From Pithys albifrons albifrons (taxonomy: Eukaryota > Chordata > Aves > Passeriformes > Thamnophilidae), in contig NC_092480.1 of assembly GCF_047495875.1 (NCBI RefSeq), positions 1,054,001 to 1,118,000 on the forward strand: 64,000 nt of DNA, written 5' to 3'. The translations under genes and the position numbers were made by a program. Of this stretch, positions 12,286-24,274 are shown piece after piece. How positions within the stretch are numbered: the stretch's first letter is position 1; every line of letters begins with the position of its first letter. The notes beneath the pieces were generated by a model, which saw only the letters and a program-made list of their open reading frames with translations, searched no databases and was not told where the DNA came from.

Positions 12286-12399
12286 GAGGAGGAGAAGGAG
12301 GAGGAGGAGGTGGAGGAGGAGGAGGAGGAGGAGGAGGTGGAGAAGGAGGAGGAGGAGGTGGAGGAGGAGGAGGAGGAGGAGGAGGAGGAGGAGGAGGAG
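12286..12399. repeat. (GGA)n trinucleotide tract, ~114 bp
   Basis: An almost uninterrupted GAG/GGA purine tract on the + strand, broken by AAG and GTG variants. Depending on frame it would read as poly-Glu, poly-Arg or poly-Gly, and as poly-Ser or similar on the other strand. I take this as simple repeat, not a coding domain. Long polypurine tracts of this type can form triplex or G-rich structures. Confidence 0.95.
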
Positions 12400-15300
12400 C
12401 TGCATCCCAGGCAGAGCTCAGAGGGCAGCCCCAGCCAGCCAGTGCTCACAGGAGCAGGACAGAGCAGGTCTTCCTGTGCCTCACACCACAGCTACTGAGG
12501 GTCAGGAGGTTCTGAAGCAATGGCAGGGGCTCTTAATGGCCAGAGAGAAAAGGAGGGCATGGGGCACATCGAGTTTTCTGCTCAGTTCTTCTTGTCTTGC
12601 CTCTTTTCCTTTTCACTCAGAATTTCCTCGAGGGCTGCAGTTCAGCTGCTGAGCTTTTTCCTGTCTGGAAACACATCCCTGGTGGGCTGGAAAGACAGGG
12701 CTGGAGCTCATGTGGACATTCCCTTTGGTGCAAGAGTCTGACTCCTCTTTAAGATAACTCTGAGTCTGTATTTCATAGCAGAAGGGAGAGGTGCTTTCTA
12801 TTTAAAGCAGGTGGGTTAAGAGTTCAGGCAAGGAGGATGAAAAGAGATGATGGGAGGAAAGGCTCTTGGAGATGTAGGGCTTTGAGAGTGGCCACTTGGC
12901 ATCCGAGAAATTAAAGGGCAATTTGTGCTAAGAACTATTCTGACCCATCTTAAATCAGTTCTTTGGAGTCTCCCCTGAGGTACCACAATAATTTCCTTCA
13001 GCTTTTACTCAAAGGCCAGACTCTCCTCTAGGCAACTTCTTTTTCACGGGTTGTTTTGGTGATCTTAAATGGCAATTGCATTACCAGTAAGACCAGTTTC
13101 CTTTATTTCTGCCAATCAGGGCGTTACAAACCCTGTTACCTGCCACAGAACACAAGTTCCTGCCCGGGGCTGTTATTTCAGCAGCTTTCAAAGCCCCAAG
13201 TCCCACTTAAATTTGATGCAATGCCCAGACCCCAGCTGGGCTGAGGCTCCCACACCTCCTGCAGCAACTCCAAGGGCCTGTTTGGCCTCAGCTCATGGGT
13301 CAGAGCAGGATGAGCCTCATCCTGGGTCACCCTGAGCACGTTTCTAAGGGAGTCTCTGCTCAGAAGGTGCCTGTGTGGCTGCGCTCTGTGAGTCAGAGCA
13401 TTTCTGTGCCATTCTGAGGGTGTTTGTGCCTCCAAACACGCAGTGCTGGGACCCAAATCCTTGGGCACACAGGATGGACACGTGTCCCTCTTGTCTGTTA
13501 TTCCTTGCTCCATTTTCTGCAAGCAGCACTCATTAAACTGTTCTTCCCAGGCATTTCTAGTTCTCACTCAAAACCCCCAGCACGTCTCCCTGCTTGTTTT
13601 CTGCAGTGTGGGGCTGGGGGCACCCTGGTTGCATCTATTCATATTTCATGTCTTTCAGACATTAACTAGTCCCCCCATGTCCATGTCAGGTGCAGGGTGT
13701 TCAGAGAGATCAGCCTGCTGATCATCTTTGAGACCTTTCCTTCCCCTCTCATAATTGAGTGATGCTGTACCTGCCCTCCCCCTTTTCAGCATATTTGAGA
13801 AACAAAACCACTGGTTTGATTTGCATGCAATTTTTTTCCCCTTTCCTAAGAGACCACAGAGATAAACCTCCCAGTCCCAGCAGCAAATCAAGAAATCCTG
13901 CAGTACAAATAACTAAAAATATCTTTTACAATAGTCGTCTTGGTATTTACATATTTGCTCCCAGTGTCCCCATCTAATTAGAGTGTGAATTCCACATTCT
14001 CTTCCTCTGGCAGAGAGCTCCATTGTTTTCATGTTTTGGGTCTGTGACTGACTGCAGGGCTGTGCTGGAATCCCATTTATGCCTTTGGAGGAGGAGGAGG
14101 CAAAGCAAAGAGACCTGAATCCTCCAGTGAGAAGGAGCCTGTTTGCAAAGCTGAGGATGCCAACACAGTCCATGCCATGGAGCCTCTGGGCAGGGCTCTA
14201 ATGTGGGGTAAAGACCAACCCTCTCATTGAATTCACTGTTGAACTCGAGATCAAAGATCTTTCTTTGAAGATATTTTGCCAGAACCAGGAACTGGGCAAT
14301 GGCAACAAACCCAAAGAGGAATTACTGGGCACCAAACCAAACACCACCACTGGCAAAATCTGTAGATTCAAGTGGAAACATCAGACAAATCACAAGCAGA
14401 GGCAGGAGGAGTTTTCAACAGGCTCTGTAGGGACCTGGGTTGTCCCCACATGGAGAGCTGGAGCTGCTGCCCCCACTTTGTGTGGCACAAAGCCAGGGGG
14501 AAGAGGATAAGAGGGTCCTACATGAGCTTTTGTGCAGCCTGAAGCAAAGGCAGGACGTGGCTGTTGCTCCAGGGCTGGATAAAGGATGGGCTGGCAGAGG
14601 TGCAGCCCCAGAGACACTGACCCATGGGGGGCACTGGGCATGGAGCTCCTCAGCTGGAGCAGGAGCTGGTGGTGGCCAATCTTCGTGGATCCAGGGGTTA
14701 GGAGCAGCTTGGGCACAAACCAGCCCATGCCCAGCCCAGCAGGTGGGGCTGCAAGGACCACACCAGCTCCCACCAGGGCTCAGCAGAGAGCTGGGGGGTT
14801 CTGCCAGCACCAGACAAAGAACAGAGAGAGAAATGCCTGGAGAAGCCCTTAAAATAACCCTGAGCCTTCCTCTCCATGAAGCCAAGTGACTGGATCTGCC
14901 TTCCTGGCAGCTGAATCTGTCCCAGTGTCAGGGTCAGGCTTATTGCTGTTGTACCTTCTCAGGTGAAACAAGTAAAAGTATATTTTTTTTCTGTTAGATG
15001 ACTTGGTTTTGACTAAGGGTGAAGGGCAAGGGATGGGTTAGGGATGGAAAGATTTTTGCCCAATGCATTTGCAGCATTTTCTCTGTGCTGGGAGTTCTCT
15101 GCCCAATTATAGACCTTGTTTAGGTAGATTGAGGCCTTGCTGACCCCTAAACAAGGAAAGGAGTTTCACAGTATAAGAGCCCTGATATACTTTGGGACTG
15201 TTTGGTCTTCAAGGAACACAGAGCCATGAAACACCAACACTCCTCACGCTGCTCTCCCTCTGAGGGGAATTGTAAAGGAGGCAGCAGCATTAATTATTGA

Positions 15301-15496
15301 TCCCAAATAGAATTAATAAAGAAAGAACATTTACTACAGCTGATAAAATGTTCCATGTGATATCTTTATCCTCAGGTCAGCAGCAGAAACAAGACAACAG
15401 CAGGGAGCCCCCTTTGCCAAGTGAGATGGGAGTCTTTGTTTCTCACAAGGAGCTGCTGAGGGTACAGAGGGAGTTTCCAGCCTGAAATCAAACTTG
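12400..15496. other. 3.1 kb without recognised genes or repeats
   Basis: Mixed unique sequence. The section near 13900-13985 is AT-rich with TCTAATTAGAGTG and could be regulatory. No CR1 signature and no convincing coding frame are seen. Confidence 0.5.
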
Positions 15497-15790
15497 GAGT
15501 CATGGAACATCCTCAGCTGGAAGAGACCCCCAAGGATCATGGAGTCCAAATCCTGTCCCTGCACAGACACCCCAACAATCCCATCCTGTCCTGAGAGTGT
15601 TGTCCAAACCCTCCTGGAGCTCTGGCAGCCTTGGGACTGTGCCCACTGCTCTGAGGAGCCTGGTCAGTGCCCACCACCCTCTGGGGGAGAACCTTCTCCT
15701 GAGATCCAACCTGACCCTCCCTGACTCAGCTCCAGCCATTCCCTGGTCCTGTCCCTGGTCACCAGATAGAAGAGGTGGGTGCCATGCCTG
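15497..15790 (-). mobile_element. CR1 LINE fragment, antisense, second subfamily
   Basis: This copy differs from the CCTTAAAG type. It has ATCCTCAGCTGGAAGAGACC, AAGGATCATGGAGTCCAAAT, CCTGCACAGACACCCCAACA and CTCTGGGGGAGAACCTTCTC. The same subfamily recurs at 33597. About 290 bp of the 3' region are kept. Confidence 0.88.
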
Positions 15791-17081
15791 TGATGTCACC
15801 CCTGACCTCCCCAGGCAGCAGCAGGCACGAAGTGGCCTCTCTGCAGGTAAATGACCCCTCTGCTGAGGAGGCAGCTGTGGCTGGGAGGGTTGGATGGGGC
15901 AGCTGAAAGCCTGGGCAGACTCGTTGCTGCTTGGTCAAACACCCCAATGTGCCAGGGGAGCTTTGAGGATTGGGGGATGCTGCCTCTCCCCTGGCCACAG
16001 TTTGAGCAGCAAAGCTCTCAGGGGGTTATTCCAATTCAAGGAATTCAGGCCCAGTTGGTCTCACTCCTGAGGCTCAGATGGTTTCTCTTTAGCTTGGCTG
16101 GAAGCTGCTTCCCAAGGCAAAGCTTCTCCAGAGACTCCACTCACTGTGGACACCTTTGACAAGGACACACTTTGCCCCCACCCTCTTGGTGTGCAGACAT
16201 TGCCACACACACACAAATCTCATCAGTGTGCATAAATCTACATAAATTAGCACCCCCCCAACCATCCAGTAAATCTCTAATCAGCAGAAAAGAAGAGATT
16301 AAAGATAAAGCACTAGATCAGATTGCATCAAGTCTGTGCAATTCTCTGAGTTCTGTTGAAGTTGTTCTGATTGCACCTGATTCTCCCACTGCCTCCAGTC
16401 AGGATGTTTTATGACCCAGTTGCATTTATTTGTACCCACAAACTAACCTGCTTTATAAATTATAGCAAAGGGAGGGGGCATTTTCCCTCCTTCCAGAAAG
16501 CTTTACTTCATCAAAGTTAATTGTAATCGGCCGTTAGCTCCCATAAATAATCAGATATAGTGCTGAGACACAGAATAAATCCACCCAAATTATGCTAACA
16601 GGGAGGATTTGGGGAAACTTTAATCAAAGTTTGGATGTGGAACTGCAATCAGCAAAACACTGCCAGGTTTTGAGGGCCCCTGTTCTCACACACCTCCTAA
16701 AACCAGGGAGCAGTGGAAGGCTCAAGGGTTGGGGTGGAGATCCAACCAGCAGGGCCATGGTCTCCTCTAAGATCTTCAGATCTGTATTTGTATCATCACA
16801 GCAGCACATGAGACTGCACCTGCCTGAGCAACAGGCTGGGGGGATTTAGGAGCAGGAGAACAAGGGGTTGGTTCTGGGTGTGGTTTATAACAACCTTCCT
16901 GTTGCACAAAGAAGAACAGCAGAGACTCCTTGGTTGGGCTTCCCCACCCTGGGCTGCAGCCCCAAACACCAGCTCAGTTCCAACCATCACTCCCAAGAGC
17001 TCCATTTTCCACACCAGCTCCAATTCTCTCCCATGACATTTTTGATGTGCCCCCAAAGCCAGGGTGGTCCCTTCCCTTCTG
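15791..17081. other. unique stretch with an AT-rich candidate element
   Basis: The part from 16430 to 16600 is AT-rich and repeat-free, with TCAAAGTTAATTGTAATCGG at 16510 and CATAAATAATCAGATATAG after it. This motif texture resembles conserved noncoding elements. The rest is featureless. Confidence 0.35.
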
Positions 17082-17296
17082 TGTGTCATGGGGCAGAAAT
17101 GGGGTTGTTCTGGGCTCTGAGGAAGGCCCATATTCCCCCAGTCCTTCCTGGTTGTGTCCTGGGGCAGAAATGGGGCCTTTCTGGGCTCTGAGGAAGGCCC
17201 ATATTCCCCCAGTCCTTCCTGGTTGTGTCATGGGGCAGAAATGGGGTTGTTCTGGGCTCTGAGGAAGGCCCATTTTCCTCCAGTCCTTCCTGGTTG
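17082..17296. repeat. 71-bp tandem repeat, three units
   Basis: GGGGCAGAAATGGGG starts at 17090, 17161 and 17232, giving a period of exactly 71 bp. Units share CTGGGCTCTGAGGAAGGCCC and CAGTCCTTCCTGGTTG. The third unit diverges at its end. Confidence 0.93.
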
Positions 17297-18183
17297 GGTG
17301 ATGAAGCCACCAGTGCATCCTCCTGCTGCCAGTGCTGCCCCAGCACTGGGGAACTGCCCACACAGACAACGTTCTGTGGAGTGGATCCTGAGACCTGGAA
17401 TTTCATGCCTTATGTTGTCAGGGAGTCACAGCAAACTCAATTAAAAGTTGGGACCAGAAGGAAGACACAGAAAACAACAAAGAGAGAGATGTGTGTACCC
17501 ATATATATGTCTGGGACAAAATGATGGCTGAGGCCTCCCTGTGCCCCAGCAATAGGAAGTGTCTGCTTTTGATGAAAAACAGGGCATTGAGAATGTGCTG
17601 AGGGAAACCAGGAGCACGACTGGGAAGGAATCCAGCTGACAAATTGCAGGGAGAAAAGATCCTTCCAGGCACAGGAGACAACGAGTCACAGCTCTGATTG
17701 AATGGACTTGTTAATAAAAATACACCACACAGAAAAATGAAACAGAAAACCAATCCTTTCAAATAAGATTTGAGTCCTGGCTTAAACCTGTGACTTCATT
17801 TGTGAGTTCCTCTGTCCTTGCAGGCTCAGCAGGACAGCAGGAGGAAAGCAGAGAGGAGTGAGAACAGACTGAAGAGTGTCATGTCCCTCCCCAGGTGTGA
17901 CACACACAGTGATGGAGCCACCACAGTTTTAAAACATCTTCTCCCTCCACCTGCTTTTAAACTGCACTTTGTTTTCCTGCAAGTGGGAGTGGGAGCAGCT
18001 TCTCAGCTTTGGGATGAACAGGCCAACTCTGAGCATCATTAGCACCAGTTTCAGGGGCATGAGTTAATTGTCAGGTTTGGAAACACCTCTGGTGTCACGT
18101 GGGGAATGTCAGAACTGGGCCATGAGATGGGACAAGGGGAGCTCAAAGGCTCAAGGAGGCGTGAGAAGGATGTAGATGGTGTA
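17297..18183. other. unique stretch
   Basis: No gene or repeat is recognised. A short ATATATAT-like motif lies at about 17500. Confidence 0.5.
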
Positions 18184-18275
18184 GAGGCATCTCCCAGTGC
18201 TGATGAGAGAATTCCCTGATGGAACAGAAGCACCAGGGAGGGCACCAGGGACAGCTGGAATTTATACCCAAAGCT
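18184..18275. repeat. dispersed ~90-bp element, copy 1
   Basis: AGGCATCTCCCAGTGCTGAT, GAGAATTCCCTGATGGAACA and CACCAGGGAGGGCACCAGGG occur here and again, with few changes and in the same orientation, at about 19640-19725. No terminal repeats are obvious. It may be a fragment of an unrecognised interspersed repeat or the trace of a local duplication. Confidence 0.75.
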
Positions 18276-18374
18276 CTGCTGCTCTGAACACATCCCACTC
18301 TCCCTGGTGAGTCCCACTCGTGGCTCAGCCCTGGGTTTCCCCCTGCCCATCCCTTTCCTCTCCCTGACCCACAG

Positions 18375-18413
18375 GGAGCTTTGCCAGCAAGACCAGTGAC
18401 CAAAGCCAAGGGG
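18375..18413 (+). other. candidate 39-bp micro-exon
   Basis: A long pyrimidine tract (CCCATCCCTTTCCTCTCCCT) precedes ACAG at 18371-18374, and GGTAAGAACC follows from 18413. The 39-bp interval is a multiple of three and reads GALPARPVTKAKG in one open frame. The splice signals are good, but the exon is tiny and isolated, so chance is likely. Confidence 0.12.
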
Positions 18414-18973
18414 GTAAGAACCAACAGCAATCCAAGTGCATTTCCAAATGTTCCCAAAGCATTGGATTCTGAGGCCGTTTTTCAGGCTCTCACCCACTCT
18501 CAGCTCCTGCTGCCAGGGCTCAGTTGCCACCTGAGCCCCCTTGGCACGTTCCTTCCCAGAGGAGTTTGATGGAGCAGAGATGAGGGGGGAGAAGCTGCAG
18601 AGTCTCTCAGTGTTTCAGAGAACTCTCCTGGAGGAAAAGCTTTGCCCCTGCAATCCTTCATCCATGGGCTGATCCTGTGCCAGCTCCCAGTGCCCCCAGC
18701 TCCCTGAACCCCAATTCCCAGCTGTCCTGGCCAAACTGGCATCACTCCTCCTGTCTGAGTCCATCAAGGCTCCCAACCCCTGCCCACCCCAGCTGTCCTG
18801 TCTTCATTCTGCTGCTTGGGCTTCTCTTTGCTGCCTTTTTCAGCACAGGAACATGGGGAGCAGCACTGGAGGGCCCACAAGTTGTTTGAAGGAGTCTCTC
18901 CTATATTTGCCACCCCCTGGAGTTAAAATATAATGAGCTCTATAAATAATAAATAAATCAGCAATTCTTTTTC

Positions 18974-19405
18974 ATGTCTTTAGAAAGGCTGTTCTCTAAG
19001 GCTACACAGCTTTTAGAATTTTTAATGGAAGAGCAAGGGGGGAGCCAGAGAGTTTTTCTTCTTGATTTTGAAGATAAACTCATGATTCATGGAGGTGAAG
19101 CTTTAAGGAAAGTTAAAAAAAAAAATCAAGGAAATCTGATGAAATCATCTCTTTCACTTCACTGTAAAGACAGAGGAGAAAAGTGGACTAAGTTTTGCTT
19201 GGAACCTGCTAAGGGAAACATTTACTCCCACCAGACAAACAGATCAAGCTTTTTTAGTGCATCTCTATGTGGCAATTTGAACAACTCCTCTCCATGTAAC
19301 CCAGTGTTTGAAAATATCAGCTCAGTGTCTGACACATCTCCAAAAAGGGAGGCACTAAATGGGGAAGAGGAGCCTGATCTGTGCTTATTATCTTGGGTCT
19401 TGTGA
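18974..19405 (+). other. 143-codon ORF in AT-rich DNA, unrecognised
   Basis: The longest protein-like frame outside repeats in its region. It starts MSLERLFSKATQLLEFLMEE, has a lysine-rich patch coded by an A-run near 19118, and ends in a stop at 19403-19405. A TTCTTTTTCATGTCTTTAG sequence just upstream also looks like a 3' splice site. The context of the ATG is weak. I know no family it matches, and a few ORFs of this length are expected by chance in 64 kb. Confidence 0.12.
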
Positions 19406-19639
19406 GTCTTTCTGTGTTGGGAAAAGCACAAACTGCCTTTGGGGTCCCTCAGCTCAGTGTGCAGGGCAGTGGGTGTTAATAATAGAAACCTCCTCATATC
19501 CAGGAGAGGAGCCCAGCAGGTCAATTCAGCCCAAATATCCTTGATGAAAGCAGCAAAGCTGAGCTGAGGAACAGCAGCAAAATCCAGGATCTCCCCCTGG
19601 GTCCTGCCTCAGCAAAGGCTGCTCTGCTTCCCTCCTAAT

Positions 19640-19727
19640 GAGGCATCTCCCAGTGCTGATTAGAGAATTCCCTGGTGGAGCAACAGCACCAGGGAGGGCA
19701 CCAGGGACAGTGGAATTCATCCCCAGA
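19640..19727. repeat. dispersed ~90-bp element, copy 2
   Basis: Second copy of the element at 18184, same orientation, starting AGGCATCTCCCAGTGCTGAT and containing GAGAATTCCCTGGTGGAGCA and CACCAGGGAGGGCACCAGGG. The flanks of the two copies are unrelated by eye. Confidence 0.75.
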
Positions 19728-20287
19728 GGATGAAGGCAGAGGGGAGCAAAGGTGGGGCAGGGGGTGGCCTTGCACAGCCCTCAGTGTTTGCAGTGTCTGT
19801 GTTTGCAGCAGCTGCTGCCCCCAGGGAACACCCCAAACCAACACAGACCTGGGGGGTTATTTCTCAGAGTGTCTCCTCAGATCCCCCTGGGCCAGCAGAG
19901 CTTCTTTGCTTTTGTTTCCCCAAGAATCACAACTAATCCTGCAGGATAATATTAATGTAATCAATATGATTATGCCCACGAGAGAATGTCAGCCACTGGA
20001 GACCAGCACAGCCAAAGGGATCCATAAACAAGGGCAGGGGCTTATTTTTGGATTTGTTTTGTTCTTCTGTCACTTTCTATCCACTTTCCCCTGTAGTGTG
20101 TAAAATAAAAATAGATTTTTGGGTATTACCAAAGAAAGCCAGACTTTAGTTAAGGGTAAATACTAAAGAGAAACCCTGGCTTGAAAATCTGCTCTTCAGG
20201 CAGTGGAAAAACATACCTGAAGTTCTGATTTCCCTGTTGAGCCCCAAGAAGTGCTGCCCAAGCTGCCTGTCAGTCAGTGGTAGGATG
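19728..20287. other. unique stretch
   Basis: Nothing recognised. AT-rich around 20100-20160. Confidence 0.5.
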
Positions 20288-20331
20288 TCTAATTACCTGT
20301 ACATCATCTAATTGCCTGTCTAATTACCTGT
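20288..20331. promoter_or_regulatory. triple TCTAATTRCCTGT motif cluster
   Basis: The 13-mer TCTAATTACCTGT occurs at 20288 and 20319, with the one-base variant TCTAATTGCCTGT between them at 20307. Each copy joins a TAATT homeodomain-type core to CCTGT. Spacing is 19 and 12 bp. It could be a cluster of binding sites or a tiny degenerate tandem repeat. Confidence 0.4.
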
Positions 20332-23300
20332 ACCAGATTACCAAGCCAAGCCTGTTGCTGCTTGGTGGATGGTGTGGGCAGAGCAGGACCTGAGTGTGGC
20401 TGTCCCAGGACATCCTTTGATTAGCAGAGCCCACAGGGTTCATTTGGCAGCATTTCTGTGCACTTGAGAAGTCTTGAGACAAACACAGAGCAAGCAAAGC
20501 ACCTGAGATACTGAAAACACTTCCCACCAAACCCTAATTAAGTGATTATTGAGTGCTCCCACAGCCATACCTGGATGAAAACTTGAATCCTGTGCTCATA
20601 TTCTGAGACTGTATTTGTGGAGTGAGTCATTTCCTGCCAATTTGGGGAGACCTGGGGTTTGCTTTGAAGGTGTGGAGTTTTGTTTCTTGAGAGCTGCAGA
20701 ATGCAGAGCTGGCAGGGGGGATTGGTCTCAGATAGAGCTGTGCCTGCATTTTGGGTTGCCAGGCAGGTTCCTACAGTGGCCCCAGGGCTCTCAGAGCAGC
20801 TCCCAGAGCAGCTCTCAGCCTGCAGGTCTCAGTGCAGCCCCAGAAAACTTCTGTCAGAGCTCCAGTTTTTGGAGGTCAGCATCTCCCAGTCTGCACCACC
20901 AGCCCATGTCTTCATTTCCTTCAATCTCCCACTCCTGTTTCTTCTAAAAGCTCCGAGATGGTCCCCAGAGGCCATACAAGGAAACAGGAATTGAACCAAG
21001 ATTAAAATGCTGATCTAGAGCTGCTGATGCCCCTCAGGAGTTACACAAACATTCACTTGGAACGAGGCCCATCTGGATAACAGCAAGAAACGTTCAAGAA
21101 CAAACTTTGAAGGTTAATCAACAGAGCAGCCTCCTCTGCCTTTTACACCCTCTTTGTTCCCACCCCTGTTCCCCGGGCTGGAGACCTCTCTGCATCCCTG
21201 GCAGTGGTCACAGGGCTTCAGCCAGGTGAAAGTTGCCCCTGCTCTGGGCATTGTCTGAGCCACTGATGGGCTGAGAGAGCTCTGGATGCTCTTCCAGGAC
21301 CTGATAGTGTCTCCTGGGGGACTGGTGAAGTCTCCTCACCCCCCTGAGTCTGACCTTTCCCAGGGGCTGAAGGGTTATGGCACAGCTGGGAATTCAGTGC
21401 CATTTGGGAAGGGCTGGACTCCAACTGTGCAGGAGCAGGGAGAGCTGGTCAGGAGAACAGGAGAACTTCACTTGTCCTTGAACAGCAGCAAAAACTTACA
21501 GGCCAAGTTTCATTTCTGCCAGGGGAGATGCCCCTGGCACAGAGCTGTGTGTGTGCCACCACCCAGCAACCTCCCCTGGCTCCTTCTAAGAGCAGGGAGA
21601 GCAGGACACTGAGTGTGTGGTTCATCTCCTCCTGAGTCACCCACAGCTTTGCCTCGGATGGGCTGTGGTGCTCCACTCCCTCTTTGCTGGGCTCAGCCTC
21701 TCCATCCCCAGGCAATTCCCTCTTTCCTTCCCCAGTTCATCACATCCTCCTTTAATGCCTTCTTTTTGTCACAGGGCTTTGTGTGTGTGTTAAATCTGGG
21801 CAGGAATGTGTTTGAACATCCAGCCAGATTAGCCTGGGATTTATTTATTCTTGCTGGGACGTGCTCCCCAGCCCCTTGCTGACATTGTAGTAATTGTTTC
21901 TCTTTCTTTAGCCTTACTCACAAGGCAGGGGGTGGGTGTGAACTGAAGGAAGCCTCGTGTGTCTTGCTAACATGTTTTATCTCCCCTTTGATTCCTCACC
22001 ACCCTGTTGCTGCACAATCCCCCCTTTGATCTGGTAATGCTGGTGCTTCTTGGCTCCCTCATTAGCTGTTCTTCCCTCTCCAGGAACATCCTGATTTCCC
22101 ACTCTCTCCTCCTGGATCCCTTCTCTCCCTGCCCTGCCAAGGTCACCCTCCTCAGTGCCCACACCACTCCTGGTCTCACCCCTTCCCTCTCCTGTATCAA
22201 AGTGTTCCATTCCAAGGTATCCACTTGCCTGGGGTCATGGGGAGACCCCCCTCTGCCTCCAAACTCTGGGTGTACACACAAAGTCCATGTGTATGTGCTC
22301 AGGGTGGCTGCTGGGGTGAATCTGGGCCGGGTTTGCCTGCAGTTGATGCCCAGCAGCCCTCCCACAAGAGCTGGCACCACCTCCACCTGCACCCTGCTCT
22401 CCAACACCTGCCCTGTGTGGGCTCCATGCCCCTGTCCAGCCAATCCCTGCCCTGGGGTTTGGGAACAAAGAAGTTGCTCCTCATGTTCCCTGTGCTGGTG
22501 AAGCCCTGGCAGAGGGTGATAAACCCTGGCTGGCTCCAAGGAGTTTGTGATGATCACTGCAGGCTCCACCACCCCCCAGAATCTTTGTTTTCATTGCCAT
22601 TTCCATTGCAGATGAAACCAGAAGTGGTGGTGGGAGGTTGGTCCTCCAGCCAAGCTGACAGGAGCAGCTGGTTTGGTTTCCTCATTCCCTCTCCTCCCTT
22701 ACCTCTTGGCTGCTGAGTTACTGATGTGTCTTCCAAAGACAAGGGGCTGCCAAGCCCTAAGATGATTATTTTATCATTTGTGTGGCACTTTTGGAGCTTT
22801 CTTATAGTCCAGACAAGCAACTGCAAATGTGCACAAAGCCCAATCCTTGTTTCCTGTCACAGCTGTCCTGCAAACAGCCTTGCAGAGGAACCAGTGAAGC
22901 AGCAGCTTTACCTGGGGCTGCATCTGAGGCCCATCATGATGAACTGTCCTTGTCCCTTGCCTCGTTGCTGTCTGTGTTCACTCTCTGTCTCCTGGCACAG
23001 TTAATTTAAACTGTCTGAGGAAAAACCCATCCTTCTGCTAAGTCCTCATTCCTCTCTCATCACCAGAGGGATTGAACTACACCTGAAGCTCCTACACAAA
23101 ACCACTCTACAAGGGAGATAATTGTCTAATTTACAACAGCAATCCCATTATAACAACATCATCAACTCTGGTATAAATGGGCCCAAGATCTCTGTATTCA
23201 GATTCTCCCTTCCTCATCTTTTTTTTTTTTTAATTCCCTGCCTCATCAAAGCCAGGAATGTGCTTTGGGGACCACTGCAGATTTCAAGGCTGCTTTAACA

Positions 23301-23600
23301 CTTTAACTGCTTGTGACAGGGAAAGGACACTCAGTAACTAAGAAAGTGCTGATTTCATTCCCATCCATAAAGACTGAGCAGAGGAGAAGGGGATCTGAGT
23401 CCTGGGGTCGTCCTTCAGGATTCAGAAAGTCTCTCCCCCTTCAGCCAGTGCTTTTTGGTGAAAGGAGAGCTTTGCCCTGGCAGGTGGTGCCTGTGGGTGC
23501 CTCCTCTCTCTGCAGTGACACAGAAGGGCCAGCTGAGCCTTCCCTGGGGCCAGACCTGCAGAGCAGCAAGGGCAAGGCTGGAGAACTCTCCTTCTGTCAG
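20332..23600. other. 3.3 kb without recognised genes or repeats
   Basis: Mixed unique sequence with a poly-T run at 23219-23231 and a short GT run near 21780. A minus-strand GT-AG pair with a CAG|GTAAAG donor spans 22912-22991 and leaves one frame open. I rate it as probably chance. AT-rich DNA lies at 23100-23200. Confidence 0.5.
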
Positions 23601-23693
23601 GACCTGCCTGGCAGAGCCCAAGTGAAGCACAGCAGGGCCCAGCCAGGCAGAGGGAGCAGCAAGGGAGGCTGCCAGGCTCCATTTGCTGCCCTG
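23601..23693 (+). other. candidate exon, 93 bp
   Basis: It is preceded by CTCTCCTTCTGTCAG and followed by GTGAGTGAG. The length is a multiple of three, and the frame stays open for 31 codons (DLPGRAQVKHSRAQPGRGSS at its start). The frame is also open upstream, which weakens the case for an exon boundary. No known family is recognised. Confidence 0.13.
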
Positions 23694-23945
23694 GTGAGTG
23701 AGTGCCCCTGCAGAGCTGGGCACGGTGCTCCCTGCAGGAGCCTGTCAGAGCCCCGGGAGCTGCTCTGGCATCTGTGCTGGCAGGGGCACAACATTTCACT
23801 TCCATGACACTTGCTTTCCTAATATTTTAATCATGCTGTTAACCTCGAGTCTGGGGACACACAGGCTGCTGCCCCCCTGCCCCTGTGCCTGCCCTGCTGG
23901 GGCCAAGCCCTGCAGCCTCTGCCACTCTGCCACATCCCACACAGC
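23694..23945. other. GC-rich unique stretch
   Basis: No gene or repeat is recognised. Confidence 0.45.
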
Positions 23946-23992
23946 CCCTGGCTCGTGCGTCACAGGGCACGTCACGCCACCCCCCGAGGGGC
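23946..23992. promoter_or_regulatory. CpG cluster with two CGTCA half-sites
   Basis: Five CpGs fall within about 40 bp in a CpG-poor region. Two CGTCA (CRE/ATF-type half-site) motifs lie at 23958-23962 and 23970-23974, 12 bp apart. The second sits in CACGTCACG. Clusters like this can mark a CREB/ATF-bound element; this is inference from motifs only. Confidence 0.25.
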
Positions 23993-24274
23993 CAAGTCCT
24001 CCCCCACTGAATTCACTCAAACAACAGAGGAAACAAGAAGCAAAGTCAAGGTGAAGGCAGCCAGGGCTGCAGGACTCCCCTCTGCATCCCTGCAGGCCCC
24101 CAAGGGCCACCACACGCTGGTTTCCAGCCAGTCCCACACCGAGTTCTTACAAGTGGCTGATAATAAATGCAAGATTCATACAGTCATTTATTGCCTATCA
24201 AAGTTCCTGCTATTTCTATGACTTGAGAAACTTTTGACATGTCCTGGATCTGTTTTACTTGGTTCCCACAGTTT

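Noticed and set aside
12160..12652. Poly-Glu, poly-Arg and poly-Gly frames over 12286-12399, suggesting an acidic or RNA-binding domain
   Set aside because: They are three readings of one (GGA)n simple repeat, with unrelated and short flanks.
22912..22991. Minus-strand GT-AG interval with a CAG|GTAAAG donor and one open frame of 26 codons
   Set aside because: The acceptor has a poor pyrimidine tract and the peptide is low in complexity. Similar pairs arise often by chance in a window of this size.
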